A stretch of DNA of 42,204 bases, taken from Microbispora amethystogenes (GTDB lineage Bacteria; Actinomycetota; Actinomycetes; Streptosporangiales; Streptosporangiaceae). The stretch is from positions 1-42,204 of the forward strand of contig NZ_BOOB01000068.1 in the NCBI RefSeq assembly GCF_016863015.1. The letters are read 5' to 3'. Position numbers and translations under genes: made by a program. Position 1 is the first letter of the stretch. Each line of letters begins with the position of its first letter. Below the pieces are notes generated by a model. The model was not told the origin of the DNA, did no database searches, and was given only the letters and a program-made list of their open reading frames with translations. This document shows positions 8,184 to 16,201 of this stretch, piece by piece.

Positions 8184-9521
8184 TCAGTCCGCGAGTACCT
8201 CGTCGGGGGAGGACCGGGCGAGCCGGGCGAGGACGGCCAGGGCGGCGTCCAGCGTCTCCGCCGGAGGGGAGGCGAGGCCCAGGCGGACGGCGTTCGGCGC
8301 GCGGTAGTCGCCCACGGCGAACGCCGCCGCCGGGGTGACGCCGATGCCGTGCCGCGCCGCGGCGGCCACGAACGTGTCGGCCCGCCACGGGGGCGGCAGC
8401 TCCCACCAGCAGTAGTACGACCTCGGGTCGGCGCGCACCGCGAACCCGCCGAGACGACGCGCCGCGATCTCCTGCCGCGCCTCGGCGTCCCGCCGCTTGC
8501 CGCGGTCCAGCTCGTCCAGGACGCCGTCCGCGGCGAGCCGGACCGCCGCGTCCAGCGCGAACCGCGACGGCGCCCAGCCTCCCGAGTGCAGCGCGGCGGT
8601 CACGGCGGGGAGGACGGCCTCGGGTACGACGGCGAACCCGACGGTCAGGCCGGGCGCCACCCGTTTGGAGAGGCTGTCGACCACGATCACGCGGTCGGGC
8701 GCCAAGGCGGCGAGCGGGGGTGGTTCGGGCCGGAGGAACGACCAGACGCCGTCCTCGACCGCGGGCAGGTCCAGCCGCGCGAGCACGTCCGCGAGCTCGG
8801 CGCGGCGCTCGACCGGCATGGTGACCGACAACGGGTTGTGCAGCGTCGGCTGGACGTAGACCGCCTTCAGCGGAGCCCGGCGCGCGGCGGCCTCGACGGC
8901 GCCGGGGACGAGGCCCGCCTCGTCGGTCGCCAGGGGCACGAGGGTGACCCCGAGCCGGGTCGCCATGGTTTTCAGGACGGGATAGGTGAGCTCCTCGACC
9001 CCCAGCCGCGCGCCGGGAGGGACCAGCGCGGCGACGGCGGCCGCGATCGCCTGGCGCCCGTTGCCGGCGAACAGCACCCGCGCGGGGTCCGGCCGCCGGC
9101 CCGCGTGGGCGAGCAGGTCCGCGACGACCTCGCGGGCGTCGGCGGTGCCCGCCGCGCCCACCGGCCGCAGGGACGCCTCCAGCAGGTCGGGGCGCAGCAG
9201 CCGCCGGATGCCGTCTCCCAGCAGACGGGCCTGCCCGGGGAGGAGGGGATGGTTGAGCTCCAGGTCGATCCGGGTGGTGCCGGGCTCGGCCAGGACCGTC
9301 CCGGCGCGCCGGGCGGAGGCGCGGACGAAGGTGCCCCGGCCCACCTCTCCGACGGTCAGACCGCGCCGGGTCAGCTCCGCGTAGACCCGCGCCGCCGTGG
9401 ACCCGGCGATGCCGCGCCGCCGGGCGAAGTCCCGCTGCGGCGGCAGCCGGTCGCCGGGCCTCAGCCGCCCGGCCGCGATGTCGGCGGCCACCTCGTCGGC
9501 CAGCTTCCGGTAGTCGTCCAC
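8184..9521 (-). CDS. MocR-type regulator (GntR winged helix fused to aminotransferase domain)
   Basis: A 445-residue MocR/PdxR-family protein. Residues about 1-70 form a GntR winged helix (DRLPPQRDFARRRG helix-turn-helix start, GRGTFV end) and the rest is a fold-type I aminotransferase domain. The PLP-binding lysine is in VVDSLSKRVAPG. Family members sense PLP or an amino compound and switch a nearby, often divergent gene. Here the divergent neighbour is a LysE-type exporter, the likely target. Start GTG 9521 follows GAGGGG, and a palindromic operator lies just upstream. No residue loss is evident in the PLP site. Confidence 0.9.
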   Translation of the reverse strand: MDDYRKLADEVAADIAAGRLRPGDRLPPQRDFARRRGIAGSTAARVYAELTRRGLTVGEVGRGTFVRASARRAGTVLAEPGTTRIDLELNHPLLPGQARLLGDGIRRLLRPDLLEASLRPVGAAGTADAREVVADLLAHAGRRPDPARVLFAGNGRQAIAAAVAALVPPGARLGVEELTYPVLKTMATRLGVTLVPLATDEAGLVPGAVEAAARRAPLKAVYVQPTLHNPLSVTMPVERRAELADVLARLDLPAVEDGVWSFLRPEPPPLAALAPDRVIVVDSLSKRVAPGLTVGFAVVPEAVLPAVTAALHSGGWAPSRFALDAAVRLAADGVLDELDRGKRRDAEARQEIAARRLGGFAVRADPRSYYCWWELPPPWRADTFVAAAARHGIGVTPAAAFAVGDYRAPNAVRLGLASPPAETLDAALAVLARLARSSPDEVLAD

Positions 9522-9536
9522 GATCCCCTCGTCTCA

Positions 9537-9568
9537 ATTGCTCCGAGAGCAATATAAACATTGCACTC
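9537..9568. promoter_or_regulatory. Operator of the MocR/LysE divergent region
   Basis: A perfect inverted repeat ATTGCTC-CGA-GAGCAAT spans 9537-9553. A further half-site ATTGCACTC begins at 9560, 23 bp (about two helical turns) after the first ATTGC. Combined direct and inverted repeats are typical of MocR/PdxR operators. The third half-site overlaps the minus-35 of lysE. Confidence 0.65.
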
Positions 9569-9590
9569 GATGAAGCGCGTGGAATAGCCT
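9561..9590 (+). promoter_or_regulatory. Promoter of the LysE-type exporter gene
   Basis: Minus-35 TTGCAC at 9561-9566 and minus-10 TAGCCT at 9585-9590, spaced 18 bp. The leader is about 50 bases and ends in a GAAGAAGG ribosome site before ATG 9646. Confidence 0.5.
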
Positions 9591-9645
9591 GAAAAAGCCT
9601 TCCGGACCGGCATCAGCGAATTTCCCGACGAAGAAGGCGGCATCG

Positions 9646-10296
9646 ATGGTGGAACGGAACGCGGTGCTGGGCGTGGTGTCCGTGGCGCTCGGAATGGTGC
9701 TCTCCCCGGGCCCGAACATGATGTATCTCGTGTCGCGCAGCATCGGCCAGGGACGCCGGGCGGGCCTGATCTCCCTGGGCGGGGTCGTCGCGGGCTTCCT
9801 CGTGTACCTGGCCGCCGCGAACCTCGGGCTGGCGGTGCTGCTCGCGGCGTTCCCGCAGGTCCTCGCCGTGATCCGGCTGGCCGGGGCGGCCTACCTGCTG
9901 TGGCTCGCCTGGCAGGCCGTCCGGCCCGGCGGCGTCTCGGTGTTCGCCGTACGGGACGTGCCGCCCGATTCGCCGCGGCGGCTTTTCACCATGGGCCTGA
10001 TGACGAATCTCCTGAATCCGAAAATCGCCGTGCTGTATGTGTCCGTCATTCCGCAGTTCGTCGACGTGAGCCGGGGAGACGTGCTGCTCCAGGGCGTCGT
10101 TCTCGGCGGTCTCCAGATCGCGGTGGCCGCCACGGTGAACTCCTCGATCGTGCTGGCCGCCGGCGGCGTCGCGGGCTTCCTGGCTCCCCGGCCGGGGTGG
10201 CTGCGGGCACAGCGGCTCGTCACGGGCGGGATGCTCGGAGCACTCGCCGTCACGATCGCCGTCCCCGGCGGCGTGTCGCACCTGCTCGCCGGGTGA
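9646..10296 (+). CDS. LysE/RhtB-family amino-acid exporter
   Basis: A 216-residue inner-membrane protein with about six hydrophobic segments. The family signature SPGPNMMYLVSRSIGQGRRAG follows the first helix, and MTNLLNPKIAVLYVSVIPQF marks the central region. Members export amino acids or related compounds. The divergent MocR regulator suggests it is induced by a PLP-reactive amino compound; the substrate is unknown. ATG 9646 has a GAAGAAGG ribosome site. Confidence 0.9.
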   Translation: MVERNAVLGVVSVALGMVLSPGPNMMYLVSRSIGQGRRAGLISLGGVVAGFLVYLAAANLGLAVLLAAFPQVLAVIRLAGAAYLLWLAWQAVRPGGVSVFAVRDVPPDSPRRLFTMGLMTNLLNPKIAVLYVSVIPQFVDVSRGDVLLQGVVLGGLQIAVAATVNSSIVLAAGGVAGFLAPRPGWLRAQRLVTGGMLGALAVTIAVPGGVSHLLAG

Positions 10297-10321
10297 CCGT
10301 TCAGGCCCGGTCAGGCTCCGG

Positions 10322-11374
10322 TCAAGCCTCGTCCCGGTCCTCGGCTCTGTCCTCATCAGGGGCGCCCTCGCGGCTGGCGAGCAGCCGCCGCAGGGACTCC
10401 AGGCGTACAGGGTCGGCGTGCCCCTCGGCGACGTAGCCCACGAGCGCGCAGTCGTCCCCGAGATGGGTGCAGCCCTTGGGGCAGCCCGTCGTGGCGTCCA
10501 CGAGATCGGGGAACGCCGCGAGCACGGTCTCCACCGAGACGTGGGCGAGCCCGAAGCTGCGCACCCCCGGCGTGTCGATGATCCAGCCGCCCTCGGGCAG
10601 TTCCAGCGCGACCGCCGAGGTGGAGGTGTGCCTGCCGCGGCCGGTGACCGCGTTCACGTGGGACACCGCCCGGCGGGCGTGCGGCACCAACGCGTTGACC
10701 AGGGTCGACTTGCCGACGCCCGAGTGGCCGACCAGCACGCTGATCCGGTCCGCGAGCGCCTCGGCCAGGTCGTCGAGCGCGCCGCCCCTGCGGACGACGA
10801 CGTACGGCACGCCGAGGGGCTCGTACGACGCCACGAGGCCGGCGGCGGGGGCGAGGTCCGACTTGGTGAGGCACAGCAGCGGCTCGATGTCGGCGTCGAA
10901 GGCCGCGACGAGCATCCGGTCGATCATCCGGGGACGCGGCGGAGGATCGGCGAGCGCGGTGACGATCACCAGCTGGTCGGCGTTGGCGACGATGGGCCGC
11001 TCGATGTCGTCGGTGTCGTCGGCGCTGCGGCGCAGCATCGACGTCCGCTCCTCGACGCGGACGACGCGCGCCAGCGTGTCGGGCTGCCCGGTCACGTCGC
11101 CCACCAGCGCGACGCGGTCGCCCACGACGATGCCCTTGCGGCCGAGCTCACGCGCCTTCATCGCGACGACGAGCGTCCGCTCGCCCTTCCGCCGTCCGGA
11201 CGTCCCGGCGCCGGGCACGCCCTCGCCGACCAGGCAGGTGTAACGCCCGCGGTCGACGGCCACCACGAAGCCCTCGACCGCCTCGCTGTGGGCAGGCCGG
11301 ATCCGCGTCCGGGGCCGCGAGCCCTTGCCCGGCCTGATCCTGACGTCGTCCTCGTCGTAGCGTCGTCTGCTCAG
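10322..11374 (-). CDS. rsgA: Small ribosomal subunit GTPase RsgA
   Basis: A circularly permuted GTPase that helps late 30S maturation. Order seen: N-terminal OB fold, G4 TKSD, G1 GHSGVGKST, G3 DTPG, then a zinc finger with the C-x4-C-x-H-x4-C pattern (CPKGCTHLGDDC). The furthest ordinary start is GTG 11266, but that cuts off the first OB strand. The frame stays open and reads SRRRYDEDDVRIRPGKG then IRPAHSEAVEGFVVAVDRG upstream, which matches the N-termini of actinobacterial RsgA. The residue before that stretch is a CTG at 11374, which I take as the start (350 residues). Sequencing error is the alternative. It follows aroA by 43 bp. Confidence 0.88.
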   Translation of the reverse strand: MSRRRYDEDDVRIRPGKGSRPRTRIRPAHSEAVEGFVVAVDRGRYTCLVGEGVPGAGTSGRRKGERTLVVAMKARELGRKGIVVGDRVALVGDVTGQPDTLARVVRVEERTSMLRRSADDTDDIERPIVANADQLVIVTALADPPPRPRMIDRMLVAAFDADIEPLLCLTKSDLAPAAGLVASYEPLGVPYVVVRRGGALDDLAEALADRISVLVGHSGVGKSTLVNALVPHARRAVSHVNAVTGRGRHTSTSAVALELPEGGWIIDTPGVRSFGLAHVSVETVLAAFPDLVDATTGCPKGCTHLGDDCALVGYVAEGHADPVRLESLRRLLASREGAPDEDRAEDRDEA

Positions 11375-11417
11375 TTCCCGCGCCCCGATCGTCCCAGTGC
11401 CGCCGGCGGTGTCGCCA

Positions 11418-12797
11418 TCAGCGCTCCTCGCCGTGCCCCTCGCCGACGCCTTCGCTGCCCAGCATCGCGGCCCACATGCGCGGGAACTCGGGCAGCGTCT
11501 TGGCGGTCGTCGCGATGTCCTCGACCTCGACGCCCGGCACGACCAGGCCGATGACGGCGCCCGCCGTGGCCATGCGGTGGTCGGCGTAGGAATGGAAGAC
11601 GCCGCCGGTCAGCGGCCGGGGACGGATCTCCAGGCCGTCGTCGGTCTCCCGGGCGTCGCCGCCCAGCCGGTTGATCTCCGTCGCGAGCGCGGCGATCCGG
11701 TCGGTCTCGTGGCCCCGGATGTGCGCGACGCCCCTGATGCGGGAGGGGCCCTCGGCCAGCGCGGCGAGCGCGGCGATCGTGGGCGTGAGCTCGCTGACGT
11801 CCCGCAGGTCGGCGTCGAGGCCGCGCAGGGACTCGGTGCCCGTCACCCGCAGGCCCTCCGGCACCCGCTCGACCCGTGCGCCCATCTCGGTGAGCAGCCC
11901 GCGCAACGCGTCGCCGCCCTGCGTCGTCTCCTCCGGCCAGTCGGGCACGACGACGGAGCCGCCGGTGACCAGGGCGGCCGCGAGGAACGGCGCGGCGTTG
12001 GAGAGGTCGGGCTCGACCGTGACGTCCTGGGCCCGGACCGGCCCGGCCTGCACCCGCCACACGTCGGTCTCGGTGTCGTCCACCTCGACCCCGGCCCGGC
12101 GCAGCATCTGCACGGTCATCTCGATGTGCGGCATCGAGGGGACGGGCGGGCCGTCGTGCCGCACCGTCACGCCCTTCTCGAAGCGCGCGCCGGCCAGCAG
12201 CAGGCCCGAGACCATCTGGGAGGAGACGGACGCGTCGAGGACGACCTCCCCGCCCGTGATCGGCCCGCGGATCGTGAACGGCAGCGCGTCGTTGTCGACC
12301 GACGCGCCGAGCGCGCGGAGCGCCCCGAGGATCGGTCCCATCGGGCGCTTGCGCGCGTGCGGGTCGCCGTCGAAGAAGACCGGGCCGTCGGCGAGCGCGG
12401 CGACCGGGGGCACGAACCGCATCACGGTCCCGGCCAGCCCGGCGTCGATCGACACCCCGCCGCGTACGGGACGGGGGGTCATGGACCAGTCCACGCTGTC
12501 GGCGCTCTCGTTGGACGGCGCCATCTCGGCGCCGAGCGCGCGCAGCGCCGCCGCCATGAGGTCGGCGTCGCGGCTGCGCAGCGCGAGCCGTACGGTGCCG
12601 GGGGCGTCGGCTAGCGCGGCGAGCACCAGCGCGCGGTTGGTCACCGACTTCGAACCGGGCAGGCGCACCGTCGCGCGGACCGGCCCGGCGGCCACCGGGG
12701 CGGGCCAGAGTGGCGCGGCGATGCTGTGCTCACCAACACTGTGCTGACGGGTGGCATGCGGCTCGGCGCCGCCGGACGCGGACTGCGGAGAGGCCAT
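11418..12797 (-). CDS. aroA: 3-phosphoshikimate 1-carboxyvinyltransferase (EPSP synthase)
   Basis: The sixth enzyme of the shikimate pathway, joining phosphoenolpyruvate to shikimate 3-phosphate. 459 residues, normal length. Substrate motifs are present: LPGSKSVTNRAL, LAGTVMRF, DGDPHARKRPM, SSQMVSGLLLAG, EPDLSNAAPF, DVSELTPTIAAL, IRGHETDRIAAL and SYADHRMATAGAV. Start ATG 12797 gives the usual short N-terminal extension and follows a TAAGCT minus-10 by 7 bases. The much longer frame reaching 13685 is antisense to the SRAP gene and is not part of the protein. Confidence 0.96.
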   Translation of the reverse strand: MASPQSASGGAEPHATRQHSVGEHSIAAPLWPAPVAAGPVRATVRLPGSKSVTNRALVLAALADAPGTVRLALRSRDADLMAAALRALGAEMAPSNESADSVDWSMTPRPVRGGVSIDAGLAGTVMRFVPPVAALADGPVFFDGDPHARKRPMGPILGALRALGASVDNDALPFTIRGPITGGEVVLDASVSSQMVSGLLLAGARFEKGVTVRHDGPPVPSMPHIEMTVQMLRRAGVEVDDTETDVWRVQAGPVRAQDVTVEPDLSNAAPFLAAALVTGGSVVVPDWPEETTQGGDALRGLLTEMGARVERVPEGLRVTGTESLRGLDADLRDVSELTPTIAALAALAEGPSRIRGVAHIRGHETDRIAALATEINRLGGDARETDDGLEIRPRPLTGGVFHSYADHRMATAGAVIGLVVPGVEVEDIATTAKTLPEFPRMWAAMLGSEGVGEGHGEER

Positions 12798-12804
12798 GCC
12801 GGCA

Positions 12805-12810
12805 AGCTTA
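12805..12810 (-). promoter_or_regulatory. Minus-10 element of aroA (leaderless)
   Basis: TAAGCT on the minus strand ends 7 bases before the aroA ATG; no ribosome site lies between. It fits a leaderless transcript. Confidence 0.5.
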
Positions 12811-12884
12811 TCGGGACCCTCTCCGGCGGCCGTACGCCGCGCGGGGCCCGCCGGATCGGCGGTCTTTGTGCCAGTCTTGATGGC

Positions 12885-13634
12885 ATGTGCGGGAGGTACG
12901 CGTCTGCGCGCAAGAAGCAGGAGTTGCTGGAGGAGTTCGAGGTCGAGCTGGACGGCGTGCCCGACCAGGAGTTGCGGCCCGACTACAACGTCGCGCCCAC
13001 CAAGACCGTCTACGCGGTGATGTGCCGGGTGCCGAAGGACGAGGGCGGCGAGAGCGCCGGCGACCAGGCGGTGCGGCAGCTCCGGCTGGTCCGGTGGGGG
13101 CTCGTGCCCAGCTGGGCCAAGGACCCGTCCGTCGGCTCCCGGATGATCAACGCCCGGGTGGAGACGGTGGCGGAGAAGCCGTCCTACCGCAGGGCGCTGA
13201 AGTCGCGCCGCTGCCTGCTGCCGGCGGACGGCTACTACGAGTGGATGCCGGTCGAGGGGAAGAAGAAGCAGCCCTTCTTCATCCACCCGGCCGACGGCGG
13301 CGTGCTCGCGATGGCCGGACTGTACGAGTTCTGGAAGGACCCCGGCCGGGCGGACGACGACCCGCTGAAGTGGCTGTGCACCTGCACCGTGATCACCACC
13401 ACGGCCGAGGACAAACTGGGCCGCATCCATGACCGCATGCCGATGATGGTCGAGCGGGAGCGCTGGGCGGAGTGGCTCGACCCCGCCGTCACCGATCCCA
13501 CCGGGCTCCTCGTCCCGGCCGGCCCGGACCGGCTGGAGGCGTACGCCGTGTCCGACGTCGTGAACAACGTCCGCCACAACGGCCCCGAACTTGTTGAGCC
13601 CCTGGAAGGGGACGACGTCCCCCGGCTCTTCTGA
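12885..13634 (+). CDS. SRAP (YedK/HMCES-type) abasic-site DNA-protein crosslinking protein
   Basis: A 249-residue SOS-response-associated peptidase family protein, which shields abasic sites in single-stranded DNA by forming a thiazolidine crosslink. The catalytic Cys2 is exposed after removal of Met1 (MCGRY). Other active residues are Asn89 (MINARVET), Glu119 (YYEW) and His182 (IHDRMP). ATG 12885 is fixed by the need for Cys2. It diverges from aroA, as its homologue Rv3226c sits near aroA in M. tuberculosis. There is no clear ribosome site; a weak CAGTCT lies 7 bases upstream. Confidence 0.93.
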   Translation: MCGRYASARKKQELLEEFEVELDGVPDQELRPDYNVAPTKTVYAVMCRVPKDEGGESAGDQAVRQLRLVRWGLVPSWAKDPSVGSRMINARVETVAEKPSYRRALKSRRCLLPADGYYEWMPVEGKKKQPFFIHPADGGVLAMAGLYEFWKDPGRADDDPLKWLCTCTVITTTAEDKLGRIHDRMPMMVERERWAEWLDPAVTDPTGLLVPAGPDRLEAYAVSDVVNNVRHNGPELVEPLEGDDVPRLF

Positions 13635-13765
13635 CGGGTGTAAGCGGCGCGCGAAGTGGGAATCCGTTCGGGAAGGCGGTCGCACGGAAAGTGACCGGCC
13701 GCTGACCGACCGGGAGACCGGGGGCTCCTGGGCGGACGACTCCCCACTCCCGGAGGTGCGGATTC

Positions 13766-14107
13766 GTGGATGTCGCGACCGCGCGTATGCGCCTGGAAAG
13801 CATGCTGCACGAGCTCGACCGGTCGATCGGCGTGCTGCGTGCGGGCACGGACGGGCACGGCGACCGGTACGGCGGGTCCTCCGCGGACGCGGGAGCCGGC
13901 CTCACCGACGCCGACCGCGCCCGGGCGATGCTCGACGCCGCGGCCCGGCAGCGTACGGCCGTGCTCGCCGCGCTGCGCAGGCTGGAGGACGGCGGTTACG
14001 GGCGGTGCGTCGACTGCGGGTCGGCCGTGCCGGAGGGCAGGCTGGAGGCCCGCCCCGAGGCGGCGCGCTGCGTGCAGTGCCAGTCCCGGGCCGAACGCCG
14101 GCGCTGA
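13766..14107 (+). CDS. DksA/TraR-type zinc-finger protein
   Basis: A 113-residue protein with a helical N-terminus (possible coiled coil, residues 1-75) and a C-terminal C4 zinc finger: CVDCG near residue 76 and CVQCQ near residue 103. DksA/TraR proteins bind the RNA polymerase secondary channel; small actinobacterial members are poorly characterised. The helix-tip acidic pair typical of DksA is not obvious. GTG 13766 has GGAGG 8 bases upstream. It converges on the methyltransferase gene. Confidence 0.8.
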   Translation: MDVATARMRLESMLHELDRSIGVLRAGTDGHGDRYGGSSADAGAGLTDADRARAMLDAAARQRTAVLAALRRLEDGGYGRCVDCGSAVPEGRLEARPEAARCVQCQSRAERRR

Positions 14108-14150
14108 CCGGCCGACCCGGCTGATTGGCCCGCTGATCGGTCCCCGGCGC

Positions 14151-14906
14151 TCAGGACGGCTTGCGCACGCTGGCCACCAGGTGGATCCCCACCGTGTCGT
14201 CGCCGTCCGCCTGGGTTTCGAGCTCGGTGCGCACCAGCCAGGACAGCGACCTGCTCTCCGTGCTCAGCACGTGGTCCACGGTGGACGGAGACAGCACGGT
14301 GCGCGGGCGCACCCACTCGACCTCCAGCCCCGCGCCGGTGACCAGCTCGCGCACCTGCTGGGTGGTGAAGCAGCGGGTGATGCTGCCGTCCGGCCAGGGG
14401 ATCAGCATGACCTCCCCGGTCTGGCACAGGTGCGCCCAGTAGTTCTGCTCGGCCAGGATCGCCATCCCGAGGACCAGCGAGTCGACGCACAGCAGCGCCC
14501 GCCCGCCCGGCCGCAGCACCCTGGCGACGTCCTCCACGACCGACTCCGCCATGATCTCGACCGAGAGCACGCGCTCCTCGGCGATGACGCCGTCCACGCT
14601 GCCGTCGGGCAGGAAGCCCAGATCGTCGGCGCGCACCTTCTGGATGCGCTCGGAGGCGTCGCGCAGCCACGGATCCGCCGGCCTGCGGAAGTCCACGACC
14701 TCGACCACCCGGTGCCCGGCGCGCGCCGCCTGGGCCGGCCACCGCCCCCGCCCGCCGGACAGGTCCAGCAGCAGCGAGGGGCGGGCGGGCAGCCACCGCC
14801 GGAGCTGCTCGGCGACCACCGCGTGGTAGAAGGTCCAGTAGGGCCCGAGTGTGCCCGAGCCGTTGAGTTCGTTGGCCGGTATAGGCAGCACGAGCGGCTC
14901 CTGCAC
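14151..14906 (-). CDS. Class I SAM-dependent methyltransferase-like protein
   Basis: Rossmann-fold methyltransferase of unknown substrate. Motif I LLLDLSGGRGRW, an acidic DDLGFLPDGSVDGVIAEE segment and LRPGGRALLCVDSL are visible. The open frame reaches GTG 15068, but that codon abuts the minus-35 of the sigma-R promoter and the intervening 54 residues are Arg/Pro-rich and low in fold signals. I prefer GTG 14906 (VQEPLVLPIPANELNG; 251 residues), which has GGGGA 8 bases upstream. Other GTG codons between are possible. It is divergent from sigR. Confidence 0.75.
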   Translation of the reverse strand: MQEPLVLPIPANELNGSGTLGPYWTFYHAVVAEQLRRWLPARPSLLLDLSGGRGRWPAQAARAGHRVVEVVDFRRPADPWLRDASERIQKVRADDLGFLPDGSVDGVIAEERVLSVEIMAESVVEDVARVLRPGGRALLCVDSLVLGMAILAEQNYWAHLCQTGEVMLIPWPDGSITRCFTTQQVRELVTGAGLEVEWVRPRTVLSPSTVDHVLSTESRSLSWLVRTELETQADGDDTVGIHLVASVRKPS

Positions 14907-15069
14907 TCTGGCCGTCCCCGCGCACGCGCGTGGAACGGCGAAACTCGGTCTCCGGGCCACCTCGGTCGTGTCCGGCACCCGCACGCGACGGACGGCACTG
15001 GCCGGACACTCCCTCGCCGGTGCCTGGTTTTTTCCCCGCACCGGGTCGTTCGTCACCTCAATCTGCACC

Positions 15070-15096
15070 GGGAACAGACTCTACGCCCGCCCTGTT
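15070..15096 (+). promoter_or_regulatory. Sigma-R (SigH-type) autoregulatory promoter of sigR
   Basis: GGGAAC at 15070-15075, an 18-bp spacer, and GTT at 15094-15096. This matches the GGAA(T/C)-N18-GTT consensus of sigma-R/SigH. ATG 15107 lies 11 bases after the minus-10, so transcripts from here would start with the long SigR form nearly leaderless. Confidence 0.8.
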
Positions 15097-15106
15097 GCAG
15101 TTGTGC

Positions 15107-15193
15107 ATGAAGACGTTGGTGCTGTCAGAAGGCCTCGACTGGCCCGGCCTGGGCGGACCGGTATCCTCGGCTGGGTACGGCGTCCTGAAGGGG
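15107..15193 (+). other. sigR: N-terminal extension of a long SigR isoform
   Basis: ATG 15107 opens the sigR frame 29 codons before the GTG I use for the short form, just downstream of the sigma-R promoter. In Streptomyces a longer, unstable isoform made from the sigma-R-dependent transcript limits the redox response; the same arrangement is seen here, with a shorter extension than the 55 residues reported there. Confidence 0.55.
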
Positions 15194-15835
15194 GTGGGTC
15201 CGGTCTCCAAGACAGCCGAGGAGACTCTGGAGCAGCGCAGCGAGCGGTTCGAGCGCGATGTCATGCCGTTTCTCGACCAGCTCTACTCCGCCGCGCTCCG
15301 GATGACCCGTAACGCAGCGGATGCGGAGGACCTCCTGCAGGAGACCTTCGCCAAGGCCTTCGCCTCCTTCCACCAGTTCCAGGAGGGGACGAACCTCAAG
15401 GCCTGGCTCTACCGCATCCTCACCAACACCTTCATCAACAGCTATCGGAAGAAGCAGCGGGAGCCCAAGCAGGCGGGCACCGAGGAGATCGAGGACTGGC
15501 AGCTGGCGCGGGCGGAGTCGCACACGTCCAGCGGGCTGAAGTCGGCCGAGATCGAGGCGCTTGAGCATCTTCCCGACAGTGACGTGAAGGATGCTCTCGC
15601 CGCGCTTCCCGAGGAGTTCCGCATCGCCGTCTACCTGGCGGACGTGGAGGGCTTCCCGTACAAGGAGATCGCCGAGATCATGGGCACGCCCATCGGGACC
15701 GTGATGTCGCGCCTCCACCGCGGCCGCCGGCAGCTCCGCAACCAGCTCGAGGACTACGCGCGCGAGCGCGGCCTCGTACGGCCGGACTCCCGCGGTGCGG
15801 ATCAGGGCGGGACGGTTGGCGAGGAGGAGCGATGA
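15194..15835 (+). CDS. sigR: ECF sigma factor SigR (SigH family), thiol-oxidative stress
   Basis: A 213-residue group 4 sigma factor that directs RNA polymerase to thioredoxin, mycothiol and proteolysis genes under disulfide stress. Region 2 (LRMTRNAADAEDLLQETFAKAF, split by helix 2.2; NLKAWLYRILTNTFINSYRK) and region 4 (LPEEFRIAVYLADVEGF, GTPIGTVMSRLHRGRRQL) are nearly identical to Streptomyces SigR. GTG 15194 gives the VGPV start seen as MGPV in SigR of S. coelicolor; its GAAGGGG lies unusually close. A long isoform can begin at 15107. The gene overlaps rsrA by 4 bases. Confidence 0.95.
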   Translation: MGPVSKTAEETLEQRSERFERDVMPFLDQLYSAALRMTRNAADAEDLLQETFAKAFASFHQFQEGTNLKAWLYRILTNTFINSYRKKQREPKQAGTEEIEDWQLARAESHTSSGLKSAEIEALEHLPDSDVKDALAALPEEFRIAVYLADVEGFPYKEIAEIMGTPIGTVMSRLHRGRRQLRNQLEDYARERGLVRPDSRGADQGGTVGEEER

Positions 15836-16098
15836 GCTGCGGGAAACACCACGACACGCCGTGTGGAGAGGTGCTCGACAAGGTCTACACCTACCTGGAC
15901 GGCGAGCTCGACAACAACCGGATCGCCGAGATCAGGAAGCACCTCGACGAGTGCGGCCCCTGTCTTGAGGAGTACGGCCTCGAAGAGGCCGTCAAGCGTC
16001 TCGTCGCCAAGCACTGCGGGTGCGACCCCGTGCCGCAGGACCTGCGGGCCAGGGTCCTGACCCGCATCCAGCAGGTCCGCGCCGAGATGGCCGACTAG
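15832..16098 (+). CDS. rsrA: Redox-sensing zinc anti-sigma factor RsrA
   Basis: An 88-residue ZAS-domain anti-sigma factor that holds SigR and releases it when its thiols are oxidised. The zinc ligands fall at the same numbers as in S. coelicolor RsrA: Cys11, His37, Cys41, Cys44 (HLDECGPC). Additional cysteines are at 3, 62 and 64. ATGA overlap with sigR keeps the two proteins in fixed ratio. Confidence 0.95.
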   Translation: MSCGKHHDTPCGEVLDKVYTYLDGELDNNRIAEIRKHLDECGPCLEEYGLEEAVKRLVAKHCGCDPVPQDLRARVLTRIQQVRAEMAD

Positions 16099-16144
16099 GC
16101 CGCGTCCCCTGGGCAGTGAGAGGACCGGGCGCAGTGCGAGGCCC

Positions 16145-16161
16145 GGGCCGCGGCGCGGCCC
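16145..16161 (+). terminator. Hairpin after rsrA
   Basis: GGGCCGC-GGC-GCGGCCC, a perfect 7-bp stem with a 3-base loop, 47 bp after the rsrA stop. There is no T-run, so termination is uncertain. Confidence 0.3.
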
Positions 16162-16163
16162 GT

Positions 16164-16169
16164 TAGGAT
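16164..16169 (+). promoter_or_regulatory. Minus-10 element of the epimerase gene
   Basis: TTAGGAT-type element just after the hairpin, 32 bases before ATG 16202. The leader ends in a GGGAGGGGG ribosome site. No convincing minus-35. Confidence 0.35.
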
Positions 16170-16201
16170 CTTCCCCGTACGGGGCCGGGAGGGGGCGGGG
16201 C

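Noticed and set aside
12798..13685. N-terminal extension of aroA to 755 residues
   Set aside because: It is antisense to the SRAP gene and has no EPSP synthase similarity; the leaderless ATG at 12797 explains the start.
13650..13690. Second sigma-R promoter before the DksA-like gene
   Set aside because: GGGAAT is present at the right place but the base triplet after an 18-bp spacer is GCA, not GTT.
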